A stretch of 64,000 nucleotides of DNA, taken from Sparassis latifolia (Eukaryota > Basidiomycota > Agaricomycetes > Polyporales > Sparassidaceae). The DNA is taken from assembly GCA_018466975.1 (NCBI GenBank), contig CM031558.1, positions 2,294,001 to 2,358,000 on the forward strand, written 5' to 3'. Position numbers and translations under genes: made by a program. The notes under the pieces were generated by a model. That model searched no databases and was not told where the DNA came from. It saw only the letters and a list, made by a program, of their open reading frames with translations. Shown piece by piece: positions 27,909-39,383 of the stretch; positions within the stretch are counted from its first letter, which is position 1, and every line of letters starts with the position of its first letter.

Positions 27909-29170
27909 TGACACACACGATTTGTGTCTCACATAAAGATTCTATCCTACACAGAAAGATCTCCATGCGCGACTTGCAAGAGCAGCGAATGGGAAAGGAC
28001 AATGCCAACCTTTCCTCAAGATATATCGCACCTACATGCCAACTGCCCTCGAAGACGAGTACATCGCACGAGACACCGCGATCCCATCCATCGGCACATA
28101 CATCGCCTTCGCCTCTCTTTACGGTCGCTCGACATAGGCAATCCTCTCGTTCGCAACAGTGCAAGATCCTGCTCGGTCCCCTTCCCTCTATTCCCAGAAT
28201 TGTCGTTCATCCACCGAGCAGACGATCAATGGACTTTGCTTGTCGAGGAGTGGATTGCGAGAAGAGAATATGAGATGAAGGCGCGGATTTGATCGAGCGT
28301 AGGAAATTGTGTTTGTATCCTTTCATTATTATTGCTGGTCATACTTTTAGTTACAAGTGCTCAGTACGCAGTTTGTTATGCTTTGTAACTTGTCGAAATG
28401 TTCCATTGATTCTATTTGTTATTTGCTGTATAAATAAGTACAACAATAGCTTAGCTATTGTTTCCATTTATTTATTATCCTAAGACAATAGCCTACTATT
28501 CATAACACTAAGAACTATTGTTCCTATTGATTCAAGTGGCTATTATTCTTATTAATTTACTTAGCTATTGTTTATCTTTGCCATTGTTTCTATTGAACCT
28601 TCTGGCTATTAAACACCCTTTTTAGTGTATTTTATGAACAACCTATTGTTACATAGGCAATTGTTCATCCTTCTATTATTCTTTTCCATTGTTTCTGTCT
28701 ATTATGCTTTGGACCTTATTGTCCTAATTTTCCCACAAGTTTTAGTATATAAAGGCCCCTGCCTGAGACAGAAAAATCAATATACTGATATTCACATACA
28801 ACTGCGTGCCAAGCAATCAAGTACTACTAAGTAAATTAGTAAGGTCTCTGTCTAAGTCACTAGTAGTTTATAAGTATATAATGTTGTACTTATTAGATTA
28901 CAAAGTCTATTGCCCAAGTCTCTAAGTCCATAAAGTCTTAAGGTCTGATATCGGAGTCCGTGTACTCATATCAGTCAACTTTACTGAAGTCAGTACTTTA
29001 TCCCAGAAGGGTATTTACTACTTCATTATTATTCCTAACACCTAATTTACTTCAGTAACAACTGGGATACAATCTGACTTAAGACCAGTCCGATTATCTC
29101 AGGATTTGTGGAGATTTGAAGTCTCGCTTGATGCTAGACATTTTTATTAAATCACCCAAGTCGTACGTCA
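27909..29170 (+). repeat. 3' LTR of the second Ty3/gypsy element
   Basis: 1262 bp, nearly identical to 16358-17623, with the same TATA box at 28746-28753. Followed by CCCG and by the 5' part of the interrupted host gene. Confidence 0.92.
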
Positions 29171-29341
29171 CCCGTCGTCGACATTGGTAGTGTCAGCGAC
29201 ATCGTCATTCAAAATGAGGCAGTCAGCACGGCCATCATGCACCCACTGTAAACCAGTGGTGACCGGTGACGTCTTCCGAGCCCATGTAGAATTGAGAGCA
29301 GTCGACGAGGGCGTCACGGGCAATTTGTAGCTTGTGCTCAT
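29171..29341 (-). pseudogene. Uncharacterised gene, 5' part with start codon
   Basis: 57 codons from ATG at 29341 (MSTSYKLPVTPSS...) to the element boundary, ending Asn-Val-Asp-Asp-Gly. The frame continues at 16357 as Gly-Asp-Val-Asp-Asp-Ala when one CCCG copy is removed. This is the N terminus of the gene described at 15300-16357. The family is unknown. Confidence 0.65.
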
Positions 29342-29344
29342 GAT

Positions 29345-29644
29345 ACGGGGTGCCACTATGTGCGTCGGAAGCAGTTCCCAGTGACAGACGCATATGCCTT
29401 CACTGACTACCAGTCTCAAAAGCAAACTATTCCTATTGTCATTGTCAATATCAAGACACCACCACCACCTGGAACTCTAAGTCTGTTCAACCTTTATGTC
29501 ACACTCTCAAGGAGTTCTGGTCGCTCAACGATTCAATTGCTTCGGGATTTTGATCCGGAATTGCTTCTAAAACAGTCGCATGATCCCGATCTTCTGGCAG
29601 AGGATGACAGGCTGGAGCAGTTGAATGAGCAGACGAAAGCATGA
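29345..29644 (+). pseudogene. Relic of a PIF1/Helitron-type helicase
   Basis: About 94 codons matching the C-terminal end of PIF1-like helicases, as found in fungal Helitrons and stand-alone helicase genes: QFPVTDAYAFTDYQSQ (helicase motif V/VI region), LFNLYVTLSRSSGRSTIQLL, then an acidic end. The N-terminal 90% (Walker motifs and so on) is missing, and no ATG or acceptor site makes a sensible start. Its 5' edge abuts the start of the interrupted gene on the other strand, which may mark a rearrangement junction. Confidence 0.75.
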
Positions 29645-29830
29645 TGGGTAGAGATGGGCTATTGCATATCGAGAGATCCTAGTTGACGTTGACACTACAT
29701 GTATGAAAGTACAACACAATTGTCTATGCAGCGTACAACGACACATCATTGATAAGCAATGGATCATTTACATTTATTGTAGACCTACAATTTGGAGACG
29801 GCACTGGAAGGCCGGAGCTTATCGGGAAGT

Positions 29831-29905
29831 GAGTCGGGCAAGAACAGGGCAACGAAAAGTGCGTCAATTAAGGGGGACGAGGAGACCTTGACAAGCAAGG
29901 TAATA
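29831..29905. repeat. Dispersed repeat block, copy A
   Basis: GAGTCGGG...CGAAAAGTGCGTCAATTAAG...AGACCTTG-ACAAG-CAAGGTAATA; matches 30751-30853 over about 60 bp, ending in the same small palindrome (ACCTTG/CAAGGT, 29885-29901). Confidence 0.6.
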
Positions 29906-30750
29906 TGGTGGTGGTGTAACATAACCAAACAAAGCTGTAAGTTGAGAAACCGGCTCAAGCGTATTGCGACTCAAATTGTGACTCTCGTATTCTTTCTCTG
30001 TGCCTGTATACCACCTGGCAGGCAATTCCAATATACAAGCTTAGTAAAGATACTGTTTCCTTCTTTTTTCCCCTGTAATTCACTCCCAGATTTGGGCAGC
30101 AACCAGTTTGCAAAACTTCCATGAATCTATTCAACTCCTTGCCTACATACTGCTCATTGGACCTTTGGACTACATGTAACTTGCTCAACATAACATGGGG
30201 AAGTGGTGTGTACAGTATGCAGATTTTAGTTTGAGAGATTTACCTGCAGAATTGAATATTGATTCCTATATATGCAATTTAGTCTCTGCATTTCTTGTGG
30301 GCATACAATAATTGTCTTGCCCACAGGGCGAGGAAGAAAATTTTTATGCACAGTATCACTATAACTTTTAGTGTAGGAAGGATCTTGCACAGGGCATCAT
30401 CAGAGACTGAGTTGAGTAACAGTTTTGAAATATAGAGAATTTGCACCTCCAGCTGTGGAGAATTAATTTTATGACTCAATTCCTGTGCTATGTTCTCTGC
30501 TCTTGTAGTGCAGACATACTGATAGACACTCAGCAGTATCACTGGACAGCCTAAGTTCATAATAGCGTGCACCGTTCAGTGGATTTTCCTCTCCCTTTGA
30601 ATTAATTTGAATTAATTTAATTAATTTCCAGAAGAAAACTATATCTGGCCTGAGTGCCAATTAAACGAGGGAAGTGCCGCCTCCTCGCGGCAGAGACCTT
30701 GCTTGCGAAATTTGCCACCGCATAGATTCGAACTTGAGACATCGCAAGCC
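29906..30750. other. Gene-free stretch
   Basis: Short open frames without motifs. Between the two repeat blocks; possibly the body of a small transposon. No coding evidence. Confidence 0.45.
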
Positions 30751-30853
30751 GAGTCGGGACTTGTCGTGCAAGATTCAGATGCACGGAAGGAACCGGGGAG
30801 TCGAAAAGCGCGACAATTAAGAGGGTGGAGAGACCTTGTAAGCAAGGTAATAA
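30751..30853. repeat. Dispersed repeat block, copy B
   Basis: Second copy of the block at 29831-29905, with an insertion after GAGTCGGGACTT. The palindrome is ACCTTG-TAAG-CAAGGT (30833-30848). A TTCGAAC word lies just upstream (30726). Could be the end of a short non-autonomous element. Confidence 0.6.
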
Positions 30854-30949
30854 TTTCGCTTACTGTAAGTACATGCTCTTCGGAAATGCTCTCATACACC
30901 TTTTGTGTACCAGCAGCTGGGAAATGTTACACCTTCTCATCTCGTCCTA

Positions 30950-32927
30950 TCAGGTAGCTTGAACAGCGTCGGTCCAAATATTCCTCTCCAGGATCACTAG
31001 CTTCTTGCTCCTCACCATTTCCAGCGGGCGTAGCAGCGCGCCCACATCTCGCATCTTCAGCGAGTCCTTCAGATCCGGGTTGAATTTCCACCGATCGAAA
31101 CTATCCACCGTGCCCGTCGCGCGCCATTTGTTGGCAGAGAACCCAGCGGGGTAGTGCTTCGACGCCGTCGATCCGTCGAATTCCGCGATGACATGCGTAA
31201 CGGCGGGCGTAGATGTAAGAGCTTCTGGGGAGAGGTGTTCGGTCTTGTTGTATGTCCAGCGCTGCCGCGAGTGCGGGAGACACTGCAGATATGGTGGCAT
31301 GTGCGTTTGCAGGAACAGGGAGGCACCCGTCTGTGCGGCGAGGTTGGATATATGAACGTGTACTGCAAAGAGTGGATAAGCCAGAGAGTTAACCAGAAAT
31401 GGATGTGGGACGGACCATTCTCATGCGAAGCGTACAGCTCGTTGAACTCGGATAATGCCTCACCTCCGGGGTAATTGGCGATGGACGCCATTGTAAGTAG
31501 GTAGGTGGTGACGCAGTTGCATACGAGAAGGCCAGAGACGGCCAGGAAGCACAACCGGCCAAAATGACTGCTCTTCCTGCGGGACGTTCTGGATGGCGAG
31601 CACGCAATTAGAATCTCTTAAGCTTATAGTCAGATAACGTCAACGCACAACCATGCGCCGCCTCGCGCAGCAGCAATGTTGAAGAGCGGCACAATGTAGA
31701 CGATGAACCGCCACTCCTTATGGCCGAGCCCGCTTATGAGGACCAGATACGCCACGGCGGGCACGAGGAGCGCACGCACGCGCGAGTCGCTGAGGGCACC
31801 GACGAAGGAAAGCGGCAGTGCAGATAGCAAGAGCTTAGGGAGGAAGGACGTGAAATACGTGTGGAAGGGCAAAACCTACCGCCCTTTGAGTGCTGTAGAC
31901 ACCGGAGCGGGGATAAAGACGTACACCCCACTCGGAACTCTTGCCTTGCACGACGTTGAAGTAGACTCCGTATAATTCCGGCCATAATGGCCATTGCTGC
32001 CAGAAGTACGAATCTACGGCGCTCGTCAAGGCTGCCAGAATAGTACGTCAGCGCGATATCCGTTAAGACGAACGACGACAAACCAACGGAGCTCAGGCCA
32101 GCTATTAAGCCGATCTTTATAATGTTGGTGAGCGTTGTGTAACGCCGTACCACAGCTTGTAGGACAAGAGGACCCAGTAAAAGGACGACCTCGGAGCGGA
32201 AGACAACGGCTGTGAACGTCAGCAGCGCTATCGCCCAGTGGATGCTGTACCTCGATGGTCGTGTCGAGTTGGGCGCACGGTTTACAAGGTAGGACAGTGC
32301 GACATTCACTGAGATACCACTGAGATCCTTCTATTCACGAATAGTGACAGAACAGCGCACCAGGAAACACCGCGAACATGTTCGGCAGGGTGCGTCCCAT
32401 CCAAAATGGTAGATGGAACTGCGTGCAGGTCAAAAAGGCGAAGAGCACGCTGGTCAGCCCGCCGAATCGGCGGGAGACTGTGCGTCTGAGCAGACAAAAT
32501 CCGATTGCATTGATAGTGGCAAGGACTAGCCTGACTACAGCAAGGTAGGTATGGTATGATAATACGTGTACAACGACTGAAGTCGACGAACCGATGATTT
32601 GTAGGTCGAACTTGTCTCTGACAAGCTCGAGACTGCACGCGAGTCGGATGGGAGCGTCCGACAGCCAGGCTAAGAGCACGCTGCCGATGAATGTACGAGG
32701 TACGGCGCCAGGGAAGATGAAGTGGTCATACTTGGAACGTGAGTTTGCGGTTCCTTCAGCAGTGCACTAAACAGGAGTACCTTGGGGAGCACGTCGGGTC
32801 GCACGCCGTACATCAGCACGTCGTGCGTCGCGTGCAGACTGAAGCTCTCCTCGACTTTGGTGTACGGCGCAAGGAAGACATGTGCCCAGCTCGTTGCTAC
32901 GATGAGGAGGTCAAGCACAGCGCTCAT
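30950..32927 (-). CDS. ALG12 alpha-1,6-mannosyltransferase
   Basis: Dol-P-Man-dependent mannosyltransferase of the ER membrane. It adds the eighth mannose (alpha-1,6) to the lipid-linked N-glycan precursor. Eight exons: 32781-32927, 32592-32730, 32361-32534, 32084-32308, 31925-32031, 31649-31875, 31416-31588, 30950-31362. They total 1605 nt (534 aa), close to family length, with introns of 49-60 bp and all phases consistent. Diagnostic GT-C features: [18 protein letters not shown] near the N terminus with the luminal acidic residues, [44 protein letters not shown] and FNIAAARG, between many hydrophobic segments. [11 protein letters not shown] and the TYNKTE C-terminal region also match ALG12. 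It shares a 342-bp divergent promoter region with the ABC transporter. Confidence 0.93.
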
Positions 32928-33269
32928 GCTCGGCGGGACGGTGTCGCCAACGAATCAAACTGTGAAGATACAGGTGCAAAGAGGTTTGTACCCCTGGGTC
33001 TCCAGCCGAACCGTGCGGCGTTATCACACGTACTACTTAGCAGGGGAGAAGAAAGAGAAACGGGCGGGCTCGGTCTTTCACTGTAATGCTGTTACAAAGG
33101 GATGTTACACTAGTTGTAGTGCCCTGTACAAGCTTCTTGGAAACTTCATTAGAACCTCGGACTGAGTACTGCTTACGTACACTGACAGGTCCGGATTACT
33201 CGGGGGACACGATAGCAGCAGCAGTGTCCCTTGTCCAAGTCTTCCACCTGGTGGGGCAGGAAGCCTGCA
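32928..33269. promoter_or_regulatory. Divergent promoter between ALG12 and the ABC gene
   Basis: 342 bp separate the two start codons on opposite strands. No convincing TATA box. Any regulation here would act on both genes. Confidence 0.5.
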
Positions 33270-36200
33270 ATGTTTCTTTTCGAGCGTCACTCGCTAGCTT
33301 TACCAGCTTCGCTCTTTCTTCTCTTCTTCCAGGATGCGGTAGCGCTATCTAGCGTTAAGAACGGTACTCTCGGCCATAGCTTCAATTCGTACGCATATGA
33401 GTTGGCGGTGAGTGCCTGCGTTTGCCCTCGGATGATTAGGGAATGAATATTGCGCATTCCAGCCATCTCTTGTTACCACTCGGAGACCAGGTGCGTTGCA
33501 TCGGCCGATTACGGTTGCACTCCACACTCACGTAGACCTTCGCAGAGGAGTGCCCGCCATGTTTCAACTGCCAGCTTGACAGATTCTCGTGTGGACACTT
33601 TGGAGAGTGCTCCAACTATGACGGACAATGCAAGTGCCCAGAAGGTTGGGCGGGCATTGACTGCTTGACTCCTCGTGCGTATCTTAAGTTACGGTGCTGG
33701 AGGTGGTGCGCTTACTTTCGCCGCAGAATGCGACTCACTCGCCGATGGCGAGAAGCGCCGACAGAGGGAAGATGGCCAGAAATGCGAATGCAAAGATGGG
33801 TGGGGTGGAGTCAATTGTAATGGTGGGTGGTGTTGTCATCAAGACTACTCGTCCGGTCGCTCACGCAGCCGCAGTATGCAAGACCGACGATGCCTGTATC
33901 GGGTTTCCCCTGGCGGGCCAGCCGTCTATTATGGACGAACCCGTTGCGAACATGACATGCTACAGTGGGGGCGAGACGGTATTCCAAAGTCACCAAATGT
34001 GCCAGGTCACCAGTACGTCGCCGTGCCTGGCGTCTCTCCGCAGCCTGTCACTGACCGGTTGGATGCAGACCGCAAGATTCTCGATATGCTTCCAGATCGT
34101 CCCCCAGAAGTGACTTTCACATGTGACAGGCCATCCGCGACGTGCCAGTTTCAGTTTTGGGCCGCCGAAGTCGAGTCGTTTTACTGCACTTTGGATCATT
34201 GCGCGTCCAATGTGGAACGAGGCTACGATACCAACATGACAAGTTACACATGCAATAATATTAAGTGTAAGTGTGTTCCCGGACGGTTTATCTGCGGCGA
34301 GGAGAACAGCATCGGTAAGTCCAGTGGTGCGGCTTATAGTATATTGCATTTACACTGATTCTGTGCAGACATCACCGATTTCCTGAAGGAGGATATTGTT
34401 GGTCCAGCTTCGTTCACCTGTAAGACTGGGCAGGGATGCAAGTTCGAAGAGCCCGGCATGAACGGGTTGATCGAAACCTTCTTCGGGGACGGCTACATCA
34501 CGTTGGAGTGTGATAGCGGTGAATGTCTGCACTATTCACAGGTTCCAGGTTATGTGGTATGGTCACATTCTCCATTCTTCTGAGTTTGTAAATCGCTCAG
34601 ATTTCTTCAGCGCCCGCCCAAACCGGACAACAGCAAATTCGTCGCCTTGAGCATCGCCGGTGCAGGACTAATCGTCGTTGTCGTCTTTGCAAGTAAGTCC
34701 CCTTTGTTCCGTCGACTGTTCAGATTCAAGGAATAACGCTTGGCAGTACTTTGGTACGGTGGCAGAGCGCGCTCCGGGGACTGGGGAGGGATTCGTCTCC
34801 CCGAGAGCGAGACTGCGAAGCTGATGACCGACCATGTCCCCGCATCGCTGCACTTCACCAACATCTCATATACGATCGGCAACCACACGCTTCTCGACTC
34901 TGTCACAGGCTCGGTCAAGCCTGGCCAGCTTATGGCAATCATGGGCGCGTCCGGTGCCGGCAAGACGACGTTCCTTGATATCCTGGCGCGCAGGCGCAAG
35001 CGTGGTGTCGTCAGCGGCCGCACGCTGGTCAATGGCAGAGATTTCGCGGACGCGGATTTCAAGAAGGTGACAGGCTATGTGGACCAGGAGGACACTCTCA
35101 TGAGTACGTTGACTGTGTACGAGACTGTGTTATACTCCGCGCTGCTACGGTTGCCGCGGGAGATGAGTTTGGAGGCGAAGAAGTTCAGGACGTTGGAGAC
35201 TATGCATGAGTTGGGTATCCTCGGGATCAAAGATTCTAGGATTGGGGACTCTGGTATGGATGTCCATTTTGTTTGGGCATCACAGATATACTCATTCAAA
35301 TGCATAGGACACCGTTCGATCTCCGGTGGTGAGAAGCGCCGTGTTTCCATCGCATGCGAACTGGTCACCAGCCCATCTATTCTGTTCTTGGATGAGCCCA
35401 CGAGTGGTGAGTGTCACTGAATGCATGCTCGTTCCCATACTCATACTTCGTCTTAGGTCTTGACGCCTACAATGCTCTGAGCGTTATCGATAGCCTGGTG
35501 TCGTTGGCGAGGGATTACAATCGCACGGTCGTGTTCACCATTCACCAGCCTCGCAGCAACATAGTGTCGCTCTTTGATCAACTCATCGTCCTGGCTCAAG
35601 GCAAACTCATTTACTCTGGAGAGGCGGACAAGTGTCACGAATATCTTCAGTCGATTGGTCACCCGTGCCCCCCAGGATTCAACATTGCGGACTTTTTCAG
35701 TATGTGGAACGGTCGTCAGTTCTACCGTGTAATCACTGAAGGCTTGCTCAGTCGACCTGACAATGCAAGCGAGCATAGAACCCAGCTCCACGGAGAGCCC
35801 ACCGGCGGAGCCAATTCCTTCCGACGGAGACAACAACGTGCGCGATGAGGAGCGGGGCTTCAGCCAAGCTGTCGGCGCTCTATCGTCCATTCACTCCAAT
35901 GGACAGTCTTCCACCGCAGCCGACGAGACGGAGCTGCAGACGCGCGCCAGCTCTATCGCTGGTTCTTCGTCCGGATACATCAAGCGCAAGACGTCCCAAC
36001 TCTTGGAAGTGATCTCGCCTGCAGCGCCGCGCCCTGGAGACGCACCACTACCACCGCTACTCCAGGCGCTCGTAGATGCGTATAGTACCAGTCAGATTGC
36101 GGCGTCGGTTCATGCGGAGATCGAAGAGATGCAGAGGAGTGCAGCCGTCGCCAGTGCGCAGCTGCCAGACGTCGCAATGGAGAACACCCTCACTCGCGGA

Positions 36201-37480
36201 CGCAAACGTGCTAGCTGGGGAACCCAGTTTCGCATCTTGAGTGGACGCGCGTTCAAGAACTTGTACCGCGATCCAATGCTGCTGACAACTCACTATATTT
36301 CTTCCATCGTGGTGGCTCGTACGTTATTCAGCTTCTCCTCGTATATGCTAGCCGCTAATTTTATATCGTAGTGATATGTGGATTATTCTTCCACAATGTC
36401 ACGTATGTAGACGAAATTGCCGCATCATTCACTGGGGCTAACTCATGAACCTTCAGTAACGATATCCCTGGTTTCCAGAACAGATTGGGTGCGCCCCGTC
36501 TTGCTGTGGTGTGGTATCTAATGCTGACGGGAAGGCGACGTCCAGGCATCTTTTTCTTCATGCTGGCACTGTTCGGTTTCTCGAGCCTGACGACTATTAG
36601 CTTGTTTGCCAACGAGAGAATTCTGTTCATGCGCGAGCGGTATGTACAGTCGTTGTATGTGGTAACTCCACTGATATTTCAGCATGCAGAGCAAATGGGT
36701 ACTATTCGTCCTTCACCTACTTTGCATCTAAGGTCCGATGTCATAAGTCATAGTCACCTCATTGGCGTCCTGACCTTTTATCCCCCAGATACTCTTCGAT
36801 ATCATGCCGTTGCGAGTAGTGCCTCCACTTATGTTCGGTGGCATCGTCTATGGACTAGTCGGTCTTGTGCCGACAGTGGCTGCCTTCTGGAAGTTCATGT
36901 TAACGCTGGTGCTCTTCAACCTGACGACTGCGACCGTCATTCTTCTGCTATCGATCGCCTTCGAGAGCTCCAGTGTTGCCAGCCTCGTCGGAACGTTGGT
37001 CATGCTGTTCAAGTATGTGCCTAGGATCCAATGTGTGGATGTGCTCCTGATTGTTTGTTTTTAGCCTGATGTTCACGGGTCTGTTGATCAACCGGGAGAC
37101 CGTTCCTGAGGCATTCCAGTGGCTACATACTATCTCATTCTTCCATGCAGGGTTCGAAGGGCTTGCAGTGAATGAGCTTCGGTATTTGCAGTTGAAGCAG
37201 ACAAAGGTATTTATGCCGCATTCCTCATTACGGTGGATGCTGTACTCAAGCACGTGCGTAGTATGGTGTCGATATTGACGTACCCGCCGCCACGATTCTG
37301 TCGATGTTCGGGCTGAGAGCTCAGGTAAGATTCAAGTGTTCTTCACGTAGTACGGGACTTATCCTTTACGGTTTGTAGTCCTTCTGGTGGCCGAACATAT
37401 CGCTGCTTGGCATCTTCATCGGCGTATTCACTGTTTCGAGCTACCTCATTCTTCATTTCTATGTCAAGGAGAGGCGGTAG
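33270..37480 (+). CDS. Adp1-like ABCG transporter with EGF-type ectodomain
   Basis: ATP-driven membrane transporter of the fungal Adp1 group; the substrate is unknown. Twenty exons: 33270-33407, 33463-33490, 33546-33674, 33727-33822, 33875-34012, 34069-34314, 34369-34556, 34611-34692, 34747-35253, 35308-35406, 35457-35699, 35752-36318, 36372-36402, 36457-36488, 36546-36639, 36690-36732, 36789-37012, 37065-37206, 37262-37324, 37379-37480. They total 3192 nt (1063 aa; yeast Adp1 is similar), with introns of 50-57 bp. Order: signal peptide (1-25), Cys-rich EGF-like repeats ([24 protein letters not shown]), a membrane span, NBD with Walker A GASGAGKT, signature SISGGEKRR, Walker [11 protein letters not shown] and H-loop TIHQPR, an acidic linker, and six or so C-terminal spans ending KERR. 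Exon 2 (28 nt) is the least certain. Confidence 0.9.
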
Positions 37481-38552
37481 TAGTCTGTCTGTTCACCGAT
37501 CGACCACGCTTTATGATCGGGCTTGCATTCCGTGTACCACCGCTGGTGTACTATATTATATGTGTGCAACTATCACAGTCCTGAGTGAGTCTGACTGTAC
37601 ACGAGGGAGGGCTTTGTGGCTGTATGACGGGAACACCCGCAGAGACGGACGATGCATCTTGTACTGTCTTGCTGCCCCATGGGTTGTCGAACTTCCGCTT
37701 CGTTTCTGTACCATGCAGGTTCTTTGGAATAATGAGATGTTTCCTCTTGGCTTGGCTCTACACCCAGGTATCCTATAGATATCTAGGCATCCCTGCTGCA
37801 AAATCACAGATTCGTGCTCGGAGAACAAGCTCTACCGATTATCGAGATACAGCGCTTACATCTACATCCTCTAATTCAACAGCACCGAAGAACAGCGAGA
37901 GCAGATGGCCAGCCTCCGCTAGCAATAATAGGATACCAGCAGAATGGTTTACAAAAGTTTGAAAGGCTACCGGTCGTGGTTAGTAGTCTCCCAAAGGCAG
38001 ACTATAAAATCAGTCCTATGAGAGGTGGGATGTACGGACTGATATCGATATTGCTGCTAGTTTCGCTTGCGCTCTGAGCACAGGCAGTTCCCTGGCAGTG
38101 TAGTACAGCCCACACCACCCGTCGAACTTCACGCGGACGCCTGTTGACGTCTGAGGCCGCTGAGGGCAACGCAAGGAACGCGACAGTTGGTCGAAGCCAG
38201 TCTCCCAAAGGCAGACTGATATACACTTTGCTTCAACCTTCGTTCCTCAGGATATCCGCGTCTGGAGTCCAAGCACCATCTCCTTCACTCGCCGCTAGGG
38301 ACGATAGTCTTGGCTCATCCAATAAATATTGCTAACGAGATAACAGCGTTACGGTCCCCAGCGCGACGCCAATAGTGCCGACCGAGGGTTGGGGCACTAG
38401 CTGCCGGGCACGAACAGCTCGGAGTCGCGGTTGAAAAATCCGTGCCGGTTGCGAGAGTGCGTATAGACCTGACGGCCAGGACTTCTTACTCTTTCTCTGG
38501 TACTTACATTCGATGTGGACAGAATTTGAAACGATAGTTTTGTATCAACGCA
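37481..38552. other. Intergenic stretch with a short duplicated word
   Basis: No gene seen. AGTCTCCCAAAGGCAGACT occurs exactly at 37985-38003 and 38199-38217; each has AGTCT/AGACT ends that are complementary. Otherwise unremarkable. Confidence 0.5.
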
Positions 38553-39383
38553 CTATGGGTCAAGACCAGTATATTCCAAACAATCTAGATTTCTACTGTA
38601 GTCGCCGCGCAGCTTCGAGACCCATCCTTCCACGTTTTTGTCGAAGTAAACCTCATTTCGCCAAGCACCGTTATTGATCCATTTGGCGTGCAAATACCCA
38701 TCCCACCATTCGATGGAAGCTTCTCCTCTCGTCTCCGAAAATTGGTAACCGACGACGTATGGCATAGGACCTAGGTATTCGTGACTGTGGTTGTGATGCG
38801 ACGCAGATTCAGTCCACAGCTCTCTCGTAACAGGCTGAATTTCAAACTCACCGCCTTACACGTAAGCCATCTTGGGATATATAATTTACTCCCGCGTAAC
38901 TTGAAGGCACCTGCTCGTTGTAAAAATCATACACGATACGATTCAGATCATCGCCTTCGCTGAACCTGCGCTGAATAATTGGTGATTAACTCGATTCCAA
39001 GGCTGCCTTGAGGGTAGTTCATAGCTCACCTTTGTAGCACCATGAGATTGACGATAATTCAAGGGCAGAAATAGGACTCCAGAGAATGGAGCATAATGCT
39101 GAACCAAAGGATGCTTCCCGAGCTAACGAGCACTCAATAGCCACCAGTGATGCACAAATCATGGAGCTCTTACATCCCAAGCTACTGTCCGTGTCGCATA
39201 GGCCTCCAACCGTTTCACAAGGATTGTCTTTTCCATATCAAGTGCTGACTGGTATGCCTTCAAGTCTTCAGGATTTGTCGAGAAGCGCAATGCTGCCAAC
39301 GGCCGCATATTTTTTTTCTCGCGATATTCGTCGCGTCTCTTGGCCCATTCCTGTATGTCGTCAGCGGTCCATGTGCGTTCCAT
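38553..39383 (-). CDS. Unknown 217-aa protein, four exons
   Basis: A consistent model: exons 39174-39383, 39030-39122, 38852-38970 and 38553-38784 total 654 nt. All introns are GT-AG (51-67 nt or slightly longer) and the phases agree. The first exon encodes a charged, helical segment (MERTWTADDIQEWAKRRDEY). The second reads HPLVQHYAPFSGVLFLPLNY. The last is rich in aromatic residues and Gly (EWWDGYLHAKWINNGAW). No signal peptide, membrane span or known motif. Clean phases and the lack of stops favour a real gene. It ends about 1.07 kb from the transporter, convergent with it. Confidence 0.6.

Larger units (their letters stand above)
16358..29170 (+). mobile_element. 12.8-kb Ty3/gypsy element with long LTRs
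   Basis: Plus-strand LTR retrotransposon with LTRs at 16358-17623 (1266 bp) and 27909-29170 (1262 bp), starting TGACA and ending GTAC(A/G)TCA. The flanks share the 4-bp word CCCG (16354-16357 and 29171-29174). Removing the element and one copy restores the host reading frame. Order: PBS, S/T/P-rich gag with CCHC, retropepsin, a very long low-complexity region, RT with FIDD, RNase H, integrase, an extra ORF, 3' LTR. The coding region has several stops and frameshifts while the LTRs are about 99% identical. The FIDD-type RT and gag resemble a family common in agaricomycetes. Confidence 0.92.

Noticed and set aside
30720..30870. tRNA-like or SINE-like TTCGAA words near a repeat block
   Set aside because: No A box at the right distance and no cloverleaf; kept only as a dispersed repeat.
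31154..31474. Plus-strand open frame over the ALG12 gene
   Set aside because: Shadow of the ALG12 exons on the other strand. The same applies to most long antisense frames at 45.2-48.2 kb and 57-61 kb.
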